DNA of 64,000 nt, from positions 2,232,001 through 2,296,000 of the forward strand of contig NZ_CP132204.1 of NCBI RefSeq assembly GCF_030718995.1, written 5' to 3'. Below, one piece after another: positions 55,041 to 63,513 of the stretch. Origin of the DNA: Arthrobacter oryzae. GTDB taxonomy: Bacteria; Actinomycetota; Actinomycetes; Actinomycetales; Micrococcaceae. The position numbers and the translations under genes are program-made. The notes under the pieces were generated by a model that saw nothing but the letters and a program-made list of their open reading frames with translations, was not told the DNA's origin and made no database searches. Positions within the stretch are counted from its first letter, which is position 1. Each line of letters starts with the position of its first letter.

Positions 55041-55634
55041 ATGGACCGCAAACTGCATGCCCTCGTTAAGCTGGACGTCGCCGCCGATATTGTTCGGATC
55101 GACATCCGGGGCAGCCTCAACCAGGATTCCCGACCCGCCCTGGTGCACGTCATCCGCCGTATCCGCCGCATGGGCCTCACTGCCCACATCCGCGTGGATC
55201 TCTCCCGCGCCTCGTTCGTGGAGTCGCCCGCCCTGGTGGGACTGCGCAACGACCTCAACGCGATCGACGGCGGCACCTCCGACGGCGGGATTGCGGCTGG
55301 ATCTGGCGTTTCGCTCGAATTCATGCCGCGGCCGGTCGCCCCGGCCGCTGACGCTGAAGCGGGCTTGAAGACCGTGGAAATCACCGGGGAATTCGCGGCC
55401 TCCATCGACCCCTCGGGCTGCGGACCCCTGGCCCAGTACTCCGACGATGAACTCCTCGCGGCCAGCGACTGCGTTTTTGGGCTGCTGGACGATCCTGCCG
55501 CGATCGCCGGCTCAGAACTGTTGGGGCAGTACGACGCAATCGGGAGGGAACTCACGCGGCGGGAGAGTGCCAAAGCCACCCGGGCGGATTCCACGGACGC
55601 CCTGCCGGTAGTTCCGGCCGAGCCCGTGATCTAG
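55041..55634 (+). CDS. STAS-domain (anti-sigma-antagonist-like) protein
   Basis: 197 residues from ATG 55041 behind GGAGTACCT. The N-terminal half has the beta-alpha STAS pattern (IVRIDIRGSLNQDSRPALVHVIRRIRR, HIRVDLSRASFVESPALVGL), where the Ser of ASFVES sits at the usual phospho-site. The C-terminal half (about 110-197) is acidic and unassigned. Following a GAF-ANTAR gene is a common actinobacterial pairing; the two could share a stress pathway. Confidence 0.75.
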   Translation: MDRKLHALVKLDVAADIVRIDIRGSLNQDSRPALVHVIRRIRRMGLTAHIRVDLSRASFVESPALVGLRNDLNAIDGGTSDGGIAAGSGVSLEFMPRPVAPAADAEAGLKTVEITGEFAASIDPSGCGPLAQYSDDELLAASDCVFGLLDDPAAIAGSELLGQYDAIGRELTRRESAKATRADSTDALPVVPAEPVI

Positions 55635-55684
55635 CAGGTTTCACGGGTTTCATATCCGGCTTCGGCTGTGGCTACGGTAGAGGT

Positions 55685-56728
55685 GTGCCGCATGTCCAGG
55701 AGCCACCACAGCCTGAGGGCGGCCCCGGATCAGCCGAGGGCCGCCTCCTCAAGCATGCCGCCGAGCTCAAGAGATTTTCCCGGCGCAATTTCCTGATCGG
55801 GGCCGGCGCGGCCTCCCTACTGGCCACCGACATGTTCTTCACCCGGCACGTCCAGCAGGAGCGCCGCACCAACAAGATCCTGACCGTCAGCGACGACTTC
55901 GCGGAGAGCTACTACCCGAACGCCAGCTGGATCCTGTTTCCCGGCTACAAGACCAGCTGGGAGGAAGCGCAGTGGATCCTCAACTCCCTGCGCGGTGCCC
56001 TGAACCAGCGCGGCCAGCTGGCCGCCGTCGGCTATTCCAACGAGGGGCTGGACATCGACCAGATCGTGATCTCGGTGATTGAACACGTCCGGGCGAAGCA
56101 GCTGACCAGCCTCTATTTCTACGGACACAGCTTCGGCGGCATGGTGGCAACCCAGGTGGCCGCCCGCCTGCGCGAACTCCACGGCGTGGAAGTGGAATTC
56201 ATCCTGCTGGACTCCAGCCCGTACAGCAAGTTCGATGTCCTGGACCAGAGCTGGTTCGAAGGCGTGGTGGTGCTTTACGAGGGAGGGTTCCGGGTGCCCA
56301 CCGTGCTGCGCGGGGGCTATGAACTCGGCGAACGCATCGCGCACAAGGACGAACGGTCCTGGCGCCAGGTGGTTGACCAGAGCATGGAGCAGTTGTCCCC
56401 GATCGCCCCGTCCAGCGTGCTGATCCAGTCCGAGTCCGCCTATATCTATCACTTTGACGCCACCCGGTTCGCCGGCAAACTCGGCGGGACACGGATGGCC
56501 TTCATCGGCAACCCCCGCGACGGCACCGTGAATTACCGGACCGCCCGGGAGTCGTGGGCTCGGACGTTTGAAGCCAACATGGTGTCCAACGACCGCCGGA
56601 CCGACGATGCCCTGCCGGCGCACGCCAGCCCGCAGTGGAACCCGTTCGTCTACCGGCCCATCCTGCAGGACCTGCAGGACGAGATCTTCCCGTTGCCTTC
56701 CGGCGGGCCCAGGATGACTGTTTACTGA
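55685..56728 (+). CDS. Tat-exported alpha/beta-hydrolase
   Basis: 347 residues from GTG 55685. Twin-arginine signal FSRRNFLIGAGAASLLATDM (residues about 37-57) after a hydrophilic leader. Nucleophile elbow YGHSFGGMVATQVAARL, downstream acid loop VEFILLDSSPY and His near the C-terminus are less certain. Exported folded, probably to the cell surface. No lipase or peptidase signature, so substrate unknown. Confidence 0.75.
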   Translation: MPHVQEPPQPEGGPGSAEGRLLKHAAELKRFSRRNFLIGAGAASLLATDMFFTRHVQQERRTNKILTVSDDFAESYYPNASWILFPGYKTSWEEAQWILNSLRGALNQRGQLAAVGYSNEGLDIDQIVISVIEHVRAKQLTSLYFYGHSFGGMVATQVAARLRELHGVEVEFILLDSSPYSKFDVLDQSWFEGVVVLYEGGFRVPTVLRGGYELGERIAHKDERSWRQVVDQSMEQLSPIAPSSVLIQSESAYIYHFDATRFAGKLGGTRMAFIGNPRDGTVNYRTARESWARTFEANMVSNDRRTDDALPAHASPQWNPFVYRPILQDLQDEIFPLPSGGPRMTVY

Positions 56729-56784
56729 GGCTGCGGCCTGCGGCCTGCGGTCCGGCCCGCGGCGGCGCCCGGTCCGGCTTGGCG

Positions 56785-57615
56785 CTAGATCTGGCTCTTG
56801 AGGTCAGCCACCGAGTTCAGGATCTGGTTGGGGCGGAAGGGGTAGGCCGCGATGTCGTCCTTGTGCGTGATCCCGCTGAGGACCAGCACCGTGTGCAGTC
56901 CCGCTTCCATGCCGGCGATGATGTCAGTGTCCATCCGGTCGCCGATCATTGCGGTGGTCTCGGAGTGGGCATCGATCTGGTTCATGGCCGAGCGGAACAT
57001 CATGGGGTTCGGCTTGCCCACAATATAGGGCTCCCGGCCGGTGGCCTTGGTAATCAGGGCCGCGATGGCTCCGGTGGCGGGCATGGGGCCGTCCTTGGAC
57101 GGGCCGGTGGCATCCGGGTTGGTGGCGATGAACCGGGCACCGGCAAGGATCAGCCGGATGGCCATGGTGATGGCCTCAAAGGAGTAGGTGCGCGTTTCGC
57201 CGAGCACCACAAAGTCCGGGTTCTGGTCGGTGAGGATGAAGCCTGCCTCATGCAGCGCCGTCGTGAGCCCCGCTTCACCGATGGTGTAGGCCCGGTTGCC
57301 GGATTCGGAACCGCGGACCTGGTCTTTCAGGAACTGTGCAGTGGCCAGGGCCGATGTCCAGATGTTCTCCTCCGGGATTTCCAGGCCCGAGCTCTTCAGG
57401 CGCGCTGCGAGGTCGCGGGGCGTGAAGATGGAGTTGTTCGTGAGCACCAGGAAGCGCTTGGAGGTATCCACCCAGCGCTGGATCAGTTCTGCTGCGCCGG
57501 GGATCGGCTGGTTTTCGTGGACCAGGACGCCGTCCATGTCAGTGAGCCAGCACTCGATCTCCTGGCCGCTTCGGTAAACCGCTGCCGATGAACGTACTTC
57601 GTCTGATTTTGCCAT
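56785..57615 (-). CDS. HAD-superfamily (NagD/HAD-IIA) phosphatase
   Basis: 276 residues from ATG 57615 behind GGAGG. HAD motif I WLTDMDGVLVHEN (nucleophile Asp), motif II LVLTNNS, motif III/IV IVGKPNPMMF and MIGDRMDTDI. The mid-chain cap region is HAD-IIA type, as in NagD. It dephosphorylates small metabolites or nucleotides in the cytoplasm; specificity unpredictable. Convergent with the Tat hydrolase. Confidence 0.9.
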   Translation of the reverse strand: MAKSDEVRSSAAVYRSGQEIECWLTDMDGVLVHENQPIPGAAELIQRWVDTSKRFLVLTNNSIFTPRDLAARLKSSGLEIPEENIWTSALATAQFLKDQVRGSESGNRAYTIGEAGLTTALHEAGFILTDQNPDFVVLGETRTYSFEAITMAIRLILAGARFIATNPDATGPSKDGPMPATGAIAALITKATGREPYIVGKPNPMMFRSAMNQIDAHSETTAMIGDRMDTDIIAGMEAGLHTVLVLSGITHKDDIAAYPFRPNQILNSVADLKSQI

Positions 57616-57895
57616 GTAATCCTCCAACGCTGATGGGCCGGTTCCGGGTCCCAGTCTGTCATTTATCGGGCGGCGGAACATCCGCGGACCGAAGAATGAC
57701 GGACTCGGCCGCGGCGTTTCCGGGCTGCCCCCGTCCGTTAGGCTCGTAGCTGGCGCCACGGTGCCAGCGGCCGCGGACCGGGGGATATCTGCGGCTGTTT
57801 GTTGTGCCGGCATGGGCCGGCAGGTCCCCGCCGCCGGACATCACCTGGCATCCCGGGAACCACAGGATGCCTGCAAGCACCTGAAAGGGCCCACC

Positions 57896-58843
57896 ATGAG
57901 CAACAACCACAGCGCACCGCCGCCGCCCCACTTCCAGCAGCCCTACCCCACACAGGGTTTCCCGCCGCCACCGCCGCAGCCGCCGCGCAACAACAGGAAC
58001 CTGGTCATTGTGCTGGGTGCCATCGCCGCTGCTGTGGTCATTGCCTTGGTGGCCGTATTCGTCTGGGTCATTCCGGCGTTCAGCAAACCGCAGGCAGGGG
58101 AGAACCCCGCACCGGTGGCGCCCTCGGAAGTCGCATCGGAAATGGCGGAGGAGAGCACAGCCCCCGAGGCGTCCGCCACACCGTCGGAGGGTGCAGGCTC
58201 GGACGACATGCCGGCCGGGGCGTTCCCGCTTCCGCAGGGATGGGATGAACTGCAGGGACCGGACAACGTCCCGGCCGCCGACGACCCGCTCTTCAAGCGC
58301 TTTGTCACCGGGGAATCCTCCTTCACCTACCTGGGGTCGTGGAGCAGCGACGACACCTTCGGGATCACCACGGACCCGGTCACCGGCGCCCCCATGCAAC
58401 AGGTCGCCAAGGGCACGGAGGAACGAGACGGTGACGGCATCTCCACGGCGTTCGCCTTCTTCGCGGAAGCAGAGGAGGGCAAATACGGCAAGGAGCCCGC
58501 AAAGGTCCAGGCAGCCATCAAGGACATCGAGGCAAGGCTCAAGGCCATCCCCGCCGCCGAACTGCCGCAGCACCTTGTGGGCCACAAATGTGCCAGCGAT
58601 TTTGATCCGTCGACGCCGGAAATCCGGGAGTTCCGCCGCGCGGCCGCCGTGGTGGTCCGTTTCACCTGCACCAACGCCGGGGGCGACGCCATCCGGGCCG
58701 TCAACCTGTTTACCGTGACTCCGTGGGGCACGCCGCAGATGATGGGCGTCAGCGGACACGAGGGCTATTGGAGCGCCAACCCGGAGTTGCTGGAGAAAAT
58801 CGGCAACTCCTACCGCGCCAACCGCTGGAAACTGGACAGCTGA
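57896..58843 (+). CDS. Single-pass membrane protein with Pro-rich N-terminus
   Basis: 315 residues from ATG 57896. Cytoplasmic Pro/Gln-rich tail (about 1-34), one membrane helix (about 37-60), then an extracytoplasmic domain with an Ala/Glu linker (about 66-100). The ectodomain has FKRFVTGESSFTYLGSW and two Cys (HKCAS, FTCTN) that could form a disulphide. Architecture of actinobacterial envelope proteins, family not recognised. It ends 20 bp before the SpoU gene. Confidence 0.65.
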   Translation: MSNNHSAPPPPHFQQPYPTQGFPPPPPQPPRNNRNLVIVLGAIAAAVVIALVAVFVWVIPAFSKPQAGENPAPVAPSEVASEMAEESTAPEASATPSEGAGSDDMPAGAFPLPQGWDELQGPDNVPAADDPLFKRFVTGESSFTYLGSWSSDDTFGITTDPVTGAPMQQVAKGTEERDGDGISTAFAFFAEAEEGKYGKEPAKVQAAIKDIEARLKAIPAAELPQHLVGHKCASDFDPSTPEIREFRRAAAVVVRFTCTNAGGDAIRAVNLFTVTPWGTPQMMGVSGHEGYWSANPELLEKIGNSYRANRWKLDS

Positions 58844-58863
58844 GCCGCGGCTAAAGTTGAAGC

Positions 58864-59547
58864 GTGACTGACCCCGAGACCCCAGCCCTGCCCGTCCTCC
58901 CTCACGGTTCCCCCACGGGGGAAGACGCGGAACCAAAGGCGGAGGTCGGCGTCGGCCCCTGGGAAGGCGAGCTTCCCGAAGGCGGGCACTGGGACCCGGA
59001 CCTCCTGGCTGACGGTGACCGCCGCAACGTGGTGGACAAGTACCGCTACTGGAAGCATGAAGCCATCGTGGCGGACCTGGATTCCAAGCGTCACGAGTTC
59101 CACATCGCGATCGAAAACTGGCAGCACGACCTCAACATCGGCACCGTGGTGCGCACCGCCAACGCGTTCCTCGCCAAGGAAGTCCACATCATCGGTCGAC
59201 GCCGGTGGAACCGCCGCGGGGCCATGGTCACCGACCGCTACCAGCACGTCCGCCACCACCCCACAGTGGAGGACTTCGTGGCGTGGGCGCAGGGGGAGGG
59301 GCTGGCGATCATCGGGATCGATATCTTCCCCGATTCCGTGCCGCTGGAAACCTACGACCTCCCGAAGAACTGCGTCCTGGTGTTCGGCCAGGAAGGTCCG
59401 GGCCTGACACCCGAGGTCCACGAGGCGGCCCTGGATACCCTGTCGATCGAACAGTTCGGCTCCACCCGGTCCATCAACGCGGCGTCCGCGGCGGCCATCG
59501 CCATGCACGCGTGGATCCGGCGCCACGTGTTCAGCCAGCACGTCTAA
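58864..59547 (+). CDS. SpoU/TrmH-family RNA 2'-O-methyltransferase
   Basis: 227 residues from GTG 58864. SPOUT motifs in order: NIGTVVRTANAFLAK (motif 1), VLVFGQEGPGLTPE (motif 2) and IEQFGSTRSINAASAAAIAMH (motif 3). It methylates ribose in tRNA or rRNA using SAM; target nucleotide not deducible. The first 50 residues are an acidic, probably disordered extension. Confidence 0.93.
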   Translation: MTDPETPALPVLPHGSPTGEDAEPKAEVGVGPWEGELPEGGHWDPDLLADGDRRNVVDKYRYWKHEAIVADLDSKRHEFHIAIENWQHDLNIGTVVRTANAFLAKEVHIIGRRRWNRRGAMVTDRYQHVRHHPTVEDFVAWAQGEGLAIIGIDIFPDSVPLETYDLPKNCVLVFGQEGPGLTPEVHEAALDTLSIEQFGSTRSINAASAAAIAMHAWIRRHVFSQHV

Positions 59548-59725
59548 CTGCCGCCGAGACTGCCGCGAAGTGCCACTTCGGCGCAGCGGGCCCTGTGCAA
59601 AGTGTTACCCGGCCAGTGACCCGAAACACTGCCCCCGCGCAGAAATGGCTAGGATGGGTGCTAGCCGACGAGGTTCACTCCAGGGTCAACACAACCCGTA
59701 GACGAAATTCACTTTAGGAGTCAGC

Positions 59726-60745
59726 ATGCCCATTGCAACCCCAGAGATCTACTCCGAGATGATCGACCGCGCAAAGGCGGGCGGCTTCGCTTTCCCCGCC
59801 GTCAACGTCACGTCCTCGCAAACGCTGAACGCGGCCCTGCGTGGTTTCGCCGAAGCCGAGTCGGACGGAATCGTCCAGGTTTCCACCGGCGGTGCGGCCT
59901 ACTGGTCCGGCGCCTCCACCAAGGACATGGTTGCCGGTTCCCTGGGCTTCGCGGCGTTTGCCCGTGAAGTGGCCAAGAACTACGGCGTCAACATCGCGCT
60001 GCACACCGACCACTGCCCCAAGGACAAGCTGGACGGCTTCGTCCTGCCGCTGCTGGCAGCTTCCGAGGCCGAGGTCAAGGCCGGACGCAACCCGATCTTC
60101 AACTCGCACATGTGGGACGGCTCCGCCGAGACCCTGCAGGAAAACCTGCGCATCGCCCGCGAACTGCTGGAGCGCACCGTTGCCGCCAAGATGATCCTCG
60201 AGGTCGAAATCGGCACGGTCGGCGGCGAGGAAGACGGCGTCGAGAACGAGATCAACGAGAAGCTCTACACCACCGTCGAAGACGCCCTGGCCACCATCGA
60301 TGCCCTCGGCTCCGGCGAGAACGGCCGCTACATCACGGCCCTGACCTTCGGCAACGTGCACGGCGTGTACAAGCCCGGCGGCGTGAAGCTGCGCCCGGAG
60401 ATCCTCAAGGACATCCAGGCCCAGGTCGGTGCGAAGATCGGCAAGGACAGCCCGTTCGACCTCGTGTTCCACGGCGGCTCCGGCTCCTCGGACCAGGAAA
60501 TCGCAGACGCCGTTTCCTACGGCACCATCAAAATGAACATCGACACGGACACCCAGTACGCCTACACGCGTCCCGTGGCAGACCACATGTTCAAGAACTA
60601 CGACGGCGTGCTGAAGGTCGACGGCGAGGTCGGCAACAAGAAGACCTACGACCCGCGCGTGTGGGGTGCTTCCGCTGAAGCCGGACTGGCAGCCCGCGTG
60701 GTTGAGGCAACCAAGCAGCTCGGCTCGGCCGGAAAGACGTTCTAA
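59726..60745 (+). CDS. fbaA: Fructose-bisphosphate aldolase, class II
   Basis: 339 residues. Zinc-binding ALHTDHCPKDKLDG, acidic EIGTVGGEEDGVENE, and the phosphate loop VFHGGSGSSDQEI; ATG 59726 behind TTTAGGAG. It splits fructose-1,6-bisphosphate into DHAP and G3P in glycolysis/gluconeogenesis. Its context (DUF3151 behind it, purA nearby) is typical of Micrococcaceae. Confidence 0.96.
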   Translation: MPIATPEIYSEMIDRAKAGGFAFPAVNVTSSQTLNAALRGFAEAESDGIVQVSTGGAAYWSGASTKDMVAGSLGFAAFAREVAKNYGVNIALHTDHCPKDKLDGFVLPLLAASEAEVKAGRNPIFNSHMWDGSAETLQENLRIARELLERTVAAKMILEVEIGTVGGEEDGVENEINEKLYTTVEDALATIDALGSGENGRYITALTFGNVHGVYKPGGVKLRPEILKDIQAQVGAKIGKDSPFDLVFHGGSGSSDQEIADAVSYGTIKMNIDTDTQYAYTRPVADHMFKNYDGVLKVDGEVGNKKTYDPRVWGASAEAGLAARVVEATKQLGSAGKTF

Positions 60746-60747
60746 TC

Positions 60748-61179
60748 ATGTCCGACGAGTTCCGCAGGAACCTGATGGGTCCGGAGCCCACGCTCCTGCC
60801 CGCGGAGCCCGAGATCTACCAGCACCTGGCGCTCGGCCAGGAGGCTGTGGATCTCGTGGCGAAGCACCCCACGTCCTCCCTCCTGTGGGCCATCCTGGCC
60901 GAGGAAGCATGGAACGAGGGCAGGACCATCGAGTCCTACGCCTACGCCCGTGTGGGCTACCACCGCGGCCTGGATTCGCTGCGGCGCAACGGCTGGCGCG
61001 GCGTGGGACCCATCCCGTGGGAACACGAGCCCAACCGCGGCTTCCTCCGCGCCCTGTACGCCCTGGGCCGTGCGTCCTCGGCCATCGGCGAGGCAGAGGA
61101 ACCGGAGCGCGTTGAGAAGTTCCTCAATGACTCCGATCCCACTGCCAAGGCGGCCATCGAGGGTGAAAACCTCAACTGA
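60748..61179 (+). CDS. DUF3151 protein
   Basis: 143 residues starting 2 bp after the fbaA stop. Family marks: MSDEFRRNLMGPEPTLLP, LWAILAEEAWNEGRTIESYAYARVGYHRGLD and RGFLRALYALGRAS. A conserved actinobacterial protein of unknown role, nearly always cotranscribed with fbaA, which hints at an aldolase-linked function. Confidence 0.88.
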   Translation: MSDEFRRNLMGPEPTLLPAEPEIYQHLALGQEAVDLVAKHPTSSLLWAILAEEAWNEGRTIESYAYARVGYHRGLDSLRRNGWRGVGPIPWEHEPNRGFLRALYALGRASSAIGEAEEPERVEKFLNDSDPTAKAAIEGENLN

Positions 61180-61183
61180 GTTA

Positions 61184-61227
61184 ACGACGGCGGCTCCCCA
61201 CCTGCGAAGGTGGGGAGCCGCCGTCGT
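61184..61227. terminator. Strong bidirectional terminator
   Basis: Perfect 20-bp stem ACGACGGCGGCTCCCCACCT and its complement with loop GCGA, between the convergent DUF3151 and UDG-like genes. Confidence 0.88.
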
Positions 61228-61242
61228 ATGTTCCGGTGGGTG

Positions 61243-61875
61243 CTAGTTCGCCTTGGTGAGGCCGGTGCGGGCCATGGCGTCAGCGTAGGCAACGTGCATT
61301 TCGTCGAGGTACTGCTGCTGGCGGGCGGGAGTGCCGGCGAACGCACGGCCGCTGAGCGAGCGGACCTTGTAGGTCTTCAGGCCGCGGCGCCACAGCAGCG
61401 GCACCTCGGTCTTCAGGAGCAGCTGGGCCAGGCGGTTGGCCTCGGTGCCGTGGGCCACGATCACGGAGGCGCGGGGCACCAGCGCGAGGAACTTCAGCAG
61501 CGGCTTGAGGCCTGCCGAGATCTGGTCCGGGGTGAACTTGCCGTTGGGCTCGCCGGGGATGTGCCACGGGTGGACGTTCCAGGGCATCACGAATTCGGGG
61601 CGGAGGCCCAGCTTCCACTGCACGCCGAGCATGCGGGTGGCGGCCTCACTGTCGCCGGCGGTGATGAAGCCGGATTCATCGGCGGTGCCGATGTTGGAAT
61701 ACAGGCTGATGATGCGGCACTCGTCGACGTCGTGCATGGGGTCCACGTAGGGGACCACAGTGTCCGGCCTAAGGCTCTGGAAGGTGTCGCACAGCTCGTT
61801 GACAGCTGCGACGTTGGGTTCGTAACGGCGGCTCAGAAGCTGCTCGCGGAAAGATTCAGTAGCCAGGGCTGTCAT
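61243..61875 (-). CDS. Uracil-DNA-glycosylase-superfamily-like protein
   Basis: 210 residues from ATG 61875. The layout suggests the UDG fold: VVPYVDPMHDVDECRI near the water-activating loop, then MPWNVHPWHIPGE and a helix-strand ASVIVAHGTEANRLAQLLLK. It does not carry the canonical GQDPYH or HPSPLS motifs, so activity on uracil is doubtful. Role unknown; confidence in the gene is higher than in the function. Confidence 0.7.
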   Translation of the reverse strand: MTALATESFREQLLSRRYEPNVAAVNELCDTFQSLRPDTVVPYVDPMHDVDECRIISLYSNIGTADESGFITAGDSEAATRMLGVQWKLGLRPEFVMPWNVHPWHIPGEPNGKFTPDQISAGLKPLLKFLALVPRASVIVAHGTEANRLAQLLLKTEVPLLWRRGLKTYKVRSLSGRAFAGTPARQQQYLDEMHVAYADAMARTGLTKAN

Positions 61876-62199
61876 GTATTGCTGTGTCTCCTGCGGGGAT
61901 CGGTGACGCTGCCACACCGAAAGCAGGCATGCCAATTACCGGGCACGCCAGATACGGAGTGGTTTGAAAATGTGGTGAGAGGACCGATTCCTGATCGATC
62001 TTTACCAGTCTATCAAGCTCCGCGAAACGAAACGCCGGGCCGCTGCCGCCGTCGGTGGCGGGGAGTTGACCACCCCAGGGCATTCAGCTTTTGTCGAGTT
62101 GATTGACAGTATTCGTTGAGCTTGGTTGGCTGTTGTCACGGACCGCGATGGGGGACATGGCGGCCGGCCGTATCAACGCACTCGAAAGAGGTTTCGCCC
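61876..62199. other. Intergenic region between UDG-like and M14 genes
   Basis: 324 bp separating divergent genes. It holds a TTGACA at 62103-62108 without a convincing -10 at the right spacing. No hairpin or small gene is supported. Both promoters must lie here, but I cannot place them. Confidence 0.5.
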
Positions 62200-63264
62200 G
62201 TGAGAAAAAACCTGTCAACTTTCAGGACCCTGGCCGTTACCGGCGCCCTGACTCTGGCCGTCGTGGCGGCGCCTGTTCCGCTGGCCAATGCCGTTGGCGA
62301 AGGCCCCAATTACGACGGCAACGGCCAGGTCACCACCTCGAAGCTGGCCACGTACGACGAAATGGTCTCCTTCCTCAAAGACCAGGACGCCCGCCAGCCC
62401 GCCATGGAGCTGGAAGTCATTGGCCAGACGGTCAAGGGCCGGGACATCCACCTGGTGAAGTACATTTCGGACCCGGCCAAGCCCACCATCCTTTACCTGA
62501 CGCAGCAGCACGGCAACGAGCAGCTCACCACCGAAGGTGCCTTGGAATTCGTGCGGCATCTGGGCACGGGTAAATCGGGGGAGATCCTCGACGGCGTGAA
62601 CATCCTGGTCGTCCCCATGTTGAACGCCGATGGCGCCATGGGAGACGTGAACTTCCCGCTGGACGACTACCAGGCCAAGGGCGACCGCAACCTCACCCGC
62701 TACAACGCCGAGGGGGTGGACCTGAACCGCGACCACGTGGCCAAGGTCCAGCCCGAGACCCGGGCGCTTCATGAGAACGTGATGCGCAAGTACGGGATCG
62801 ACTACATGATCGACCTGCACCACCAGGGGACCCGCAGCGAACGCGACGGGGAGCTGGTGTCCGGCTCCATCCTCTACCCCACCACCCCCAACGCCGATCC
62901 GGCCGTCGTGGCGAAGTCCAAGCAGCTGGGGGCCGTGGTGTTCGACAATGTGGACTCCACGGGCTGGGGCCACCTCGGCAAGTACGTCGGCGGCAGCGCG
63001 GAGACCATCAGCCGCAACGGCATCGCCGTGGAGTACGGGATAGCCACCCTGCTCTTTGAAATGCGGGGCATGTCGGACCATTTCCTGGACGGCTACGCCC
63101 TCGGCCTTCGCAGCAACGGCTATCTGATCCAGCAGACGGTGACCACGCTGACGTCCACTGCGGCTGCCATCGGTGACGGATCAATCGCCGACGCCGACGC
63201 CTCCTTCTGGGACACCCTCGACACCCAGACCTCCCGCCCGGGCGAGGAAGCCGACGACGAGTAG
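62200..63264 (+). CDS. Secreted M14-family zinc carboxypeptidase
   Basis: 354 residues from GTG 62200. Sec signal peptide (RKNLSTFRTLAVTGALTLAV..., cleavage after ANA). Zinc ligands QQHGNEQ (His-x-x-Glu) and the His of IDLHHQG, substrate Arg in VDLNRDH, catalytic Glu in LLFEMRG. The compact size is close to bacterial murein-peptide or DUF2817-like peptidases. It likely trims peptides outside the cell. Preceded by AAAGAGG. Confidence 0.85.
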   Translation: MRKNLSTFRTLAVTGALTLAVVAAPVPLANAVGEGPNYDGNGQVTTSKLATYDEMVSFLKDQDARQPAMELEVIGQTVKGRDIHLVKYISDPAKPTILYLTQQHGNEQLTTEGALEFVRHLGTGKSGEILDGVNILVVPMLNADGAMGDVNFPLDDYQAKGDRNLTRYNAEGVDLNRDHVAKVQPETRALHENVMRKYGIDYMIDLHHQGTRSERDGELVSGSILYPTTPNADPAVVAKSKQLGAVVFDNVDSTGWGHLGKYVGGSAETISRNGIAVEYGIATLLFEMRGMSDHFLDGYALGLRSNGYLIQQTVTTLTSTAAAIGDGSIADADASFWDTLDTQTSRPGEEADDE

Positions 63265-63280
63265 GGGCACCTGCGTCAGG

Positions 63281-63319
63281 CCGCCGCGGTCCTTTACTTC
63301 GTGCGAAGGGCCGCGGCGG
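63281..63319 (+). terminator. Hairpin terminator after the M14 peptidase gene
   Basis: Stem CCGCCGCGG / CCGCGGCGG, extended by CCTT / AAGG, with a loop of about 10 nt, 17 bp after the stop. Confidence 0.7.
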
Positions 63320-63349
63320 GCCATCAACTGGGCAAAGTCTGTCATCGGC

Positions 63350-63430
63350 TAAACTTGGGTGGTAAGAGCCCCGGAACTCTTGCGTCGCTGCGCTGCCCTG
63401 CGGACCAGCGAAGGCCGGTACGTTCGGGGC
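63350..63430 (+). promoter_or_regulatory. Probable purA promoter and structured leader
   Basis: TAAACT at 63350-63355 is a candidate -10, giving a leader of about 150 nt. In it GCCCCGGAAC (63368-63377) and GTTCGGGGC (63422-63430) pair with one bulge, closing a 44-nt loop. This could be a regulatory leader, but it matches no riboswitch class I know. Confidence 0.35.
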
Positions 63431-63513
63431 ATTCTCATGAACGGCGCTGTCCTCTGGCGGGTCACCTTGGTGAACCGGCTGCGGTCCGGCCCGAACGAAT
63501 GGGGGAGGATCCC

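Noticed and set aside
62103..62108. TTGACA as -35 for the M14 gene
   Set aside because: No -10-like hexamer at 16-18 bp; a lone consensus hexamer is expected by chance in this length.
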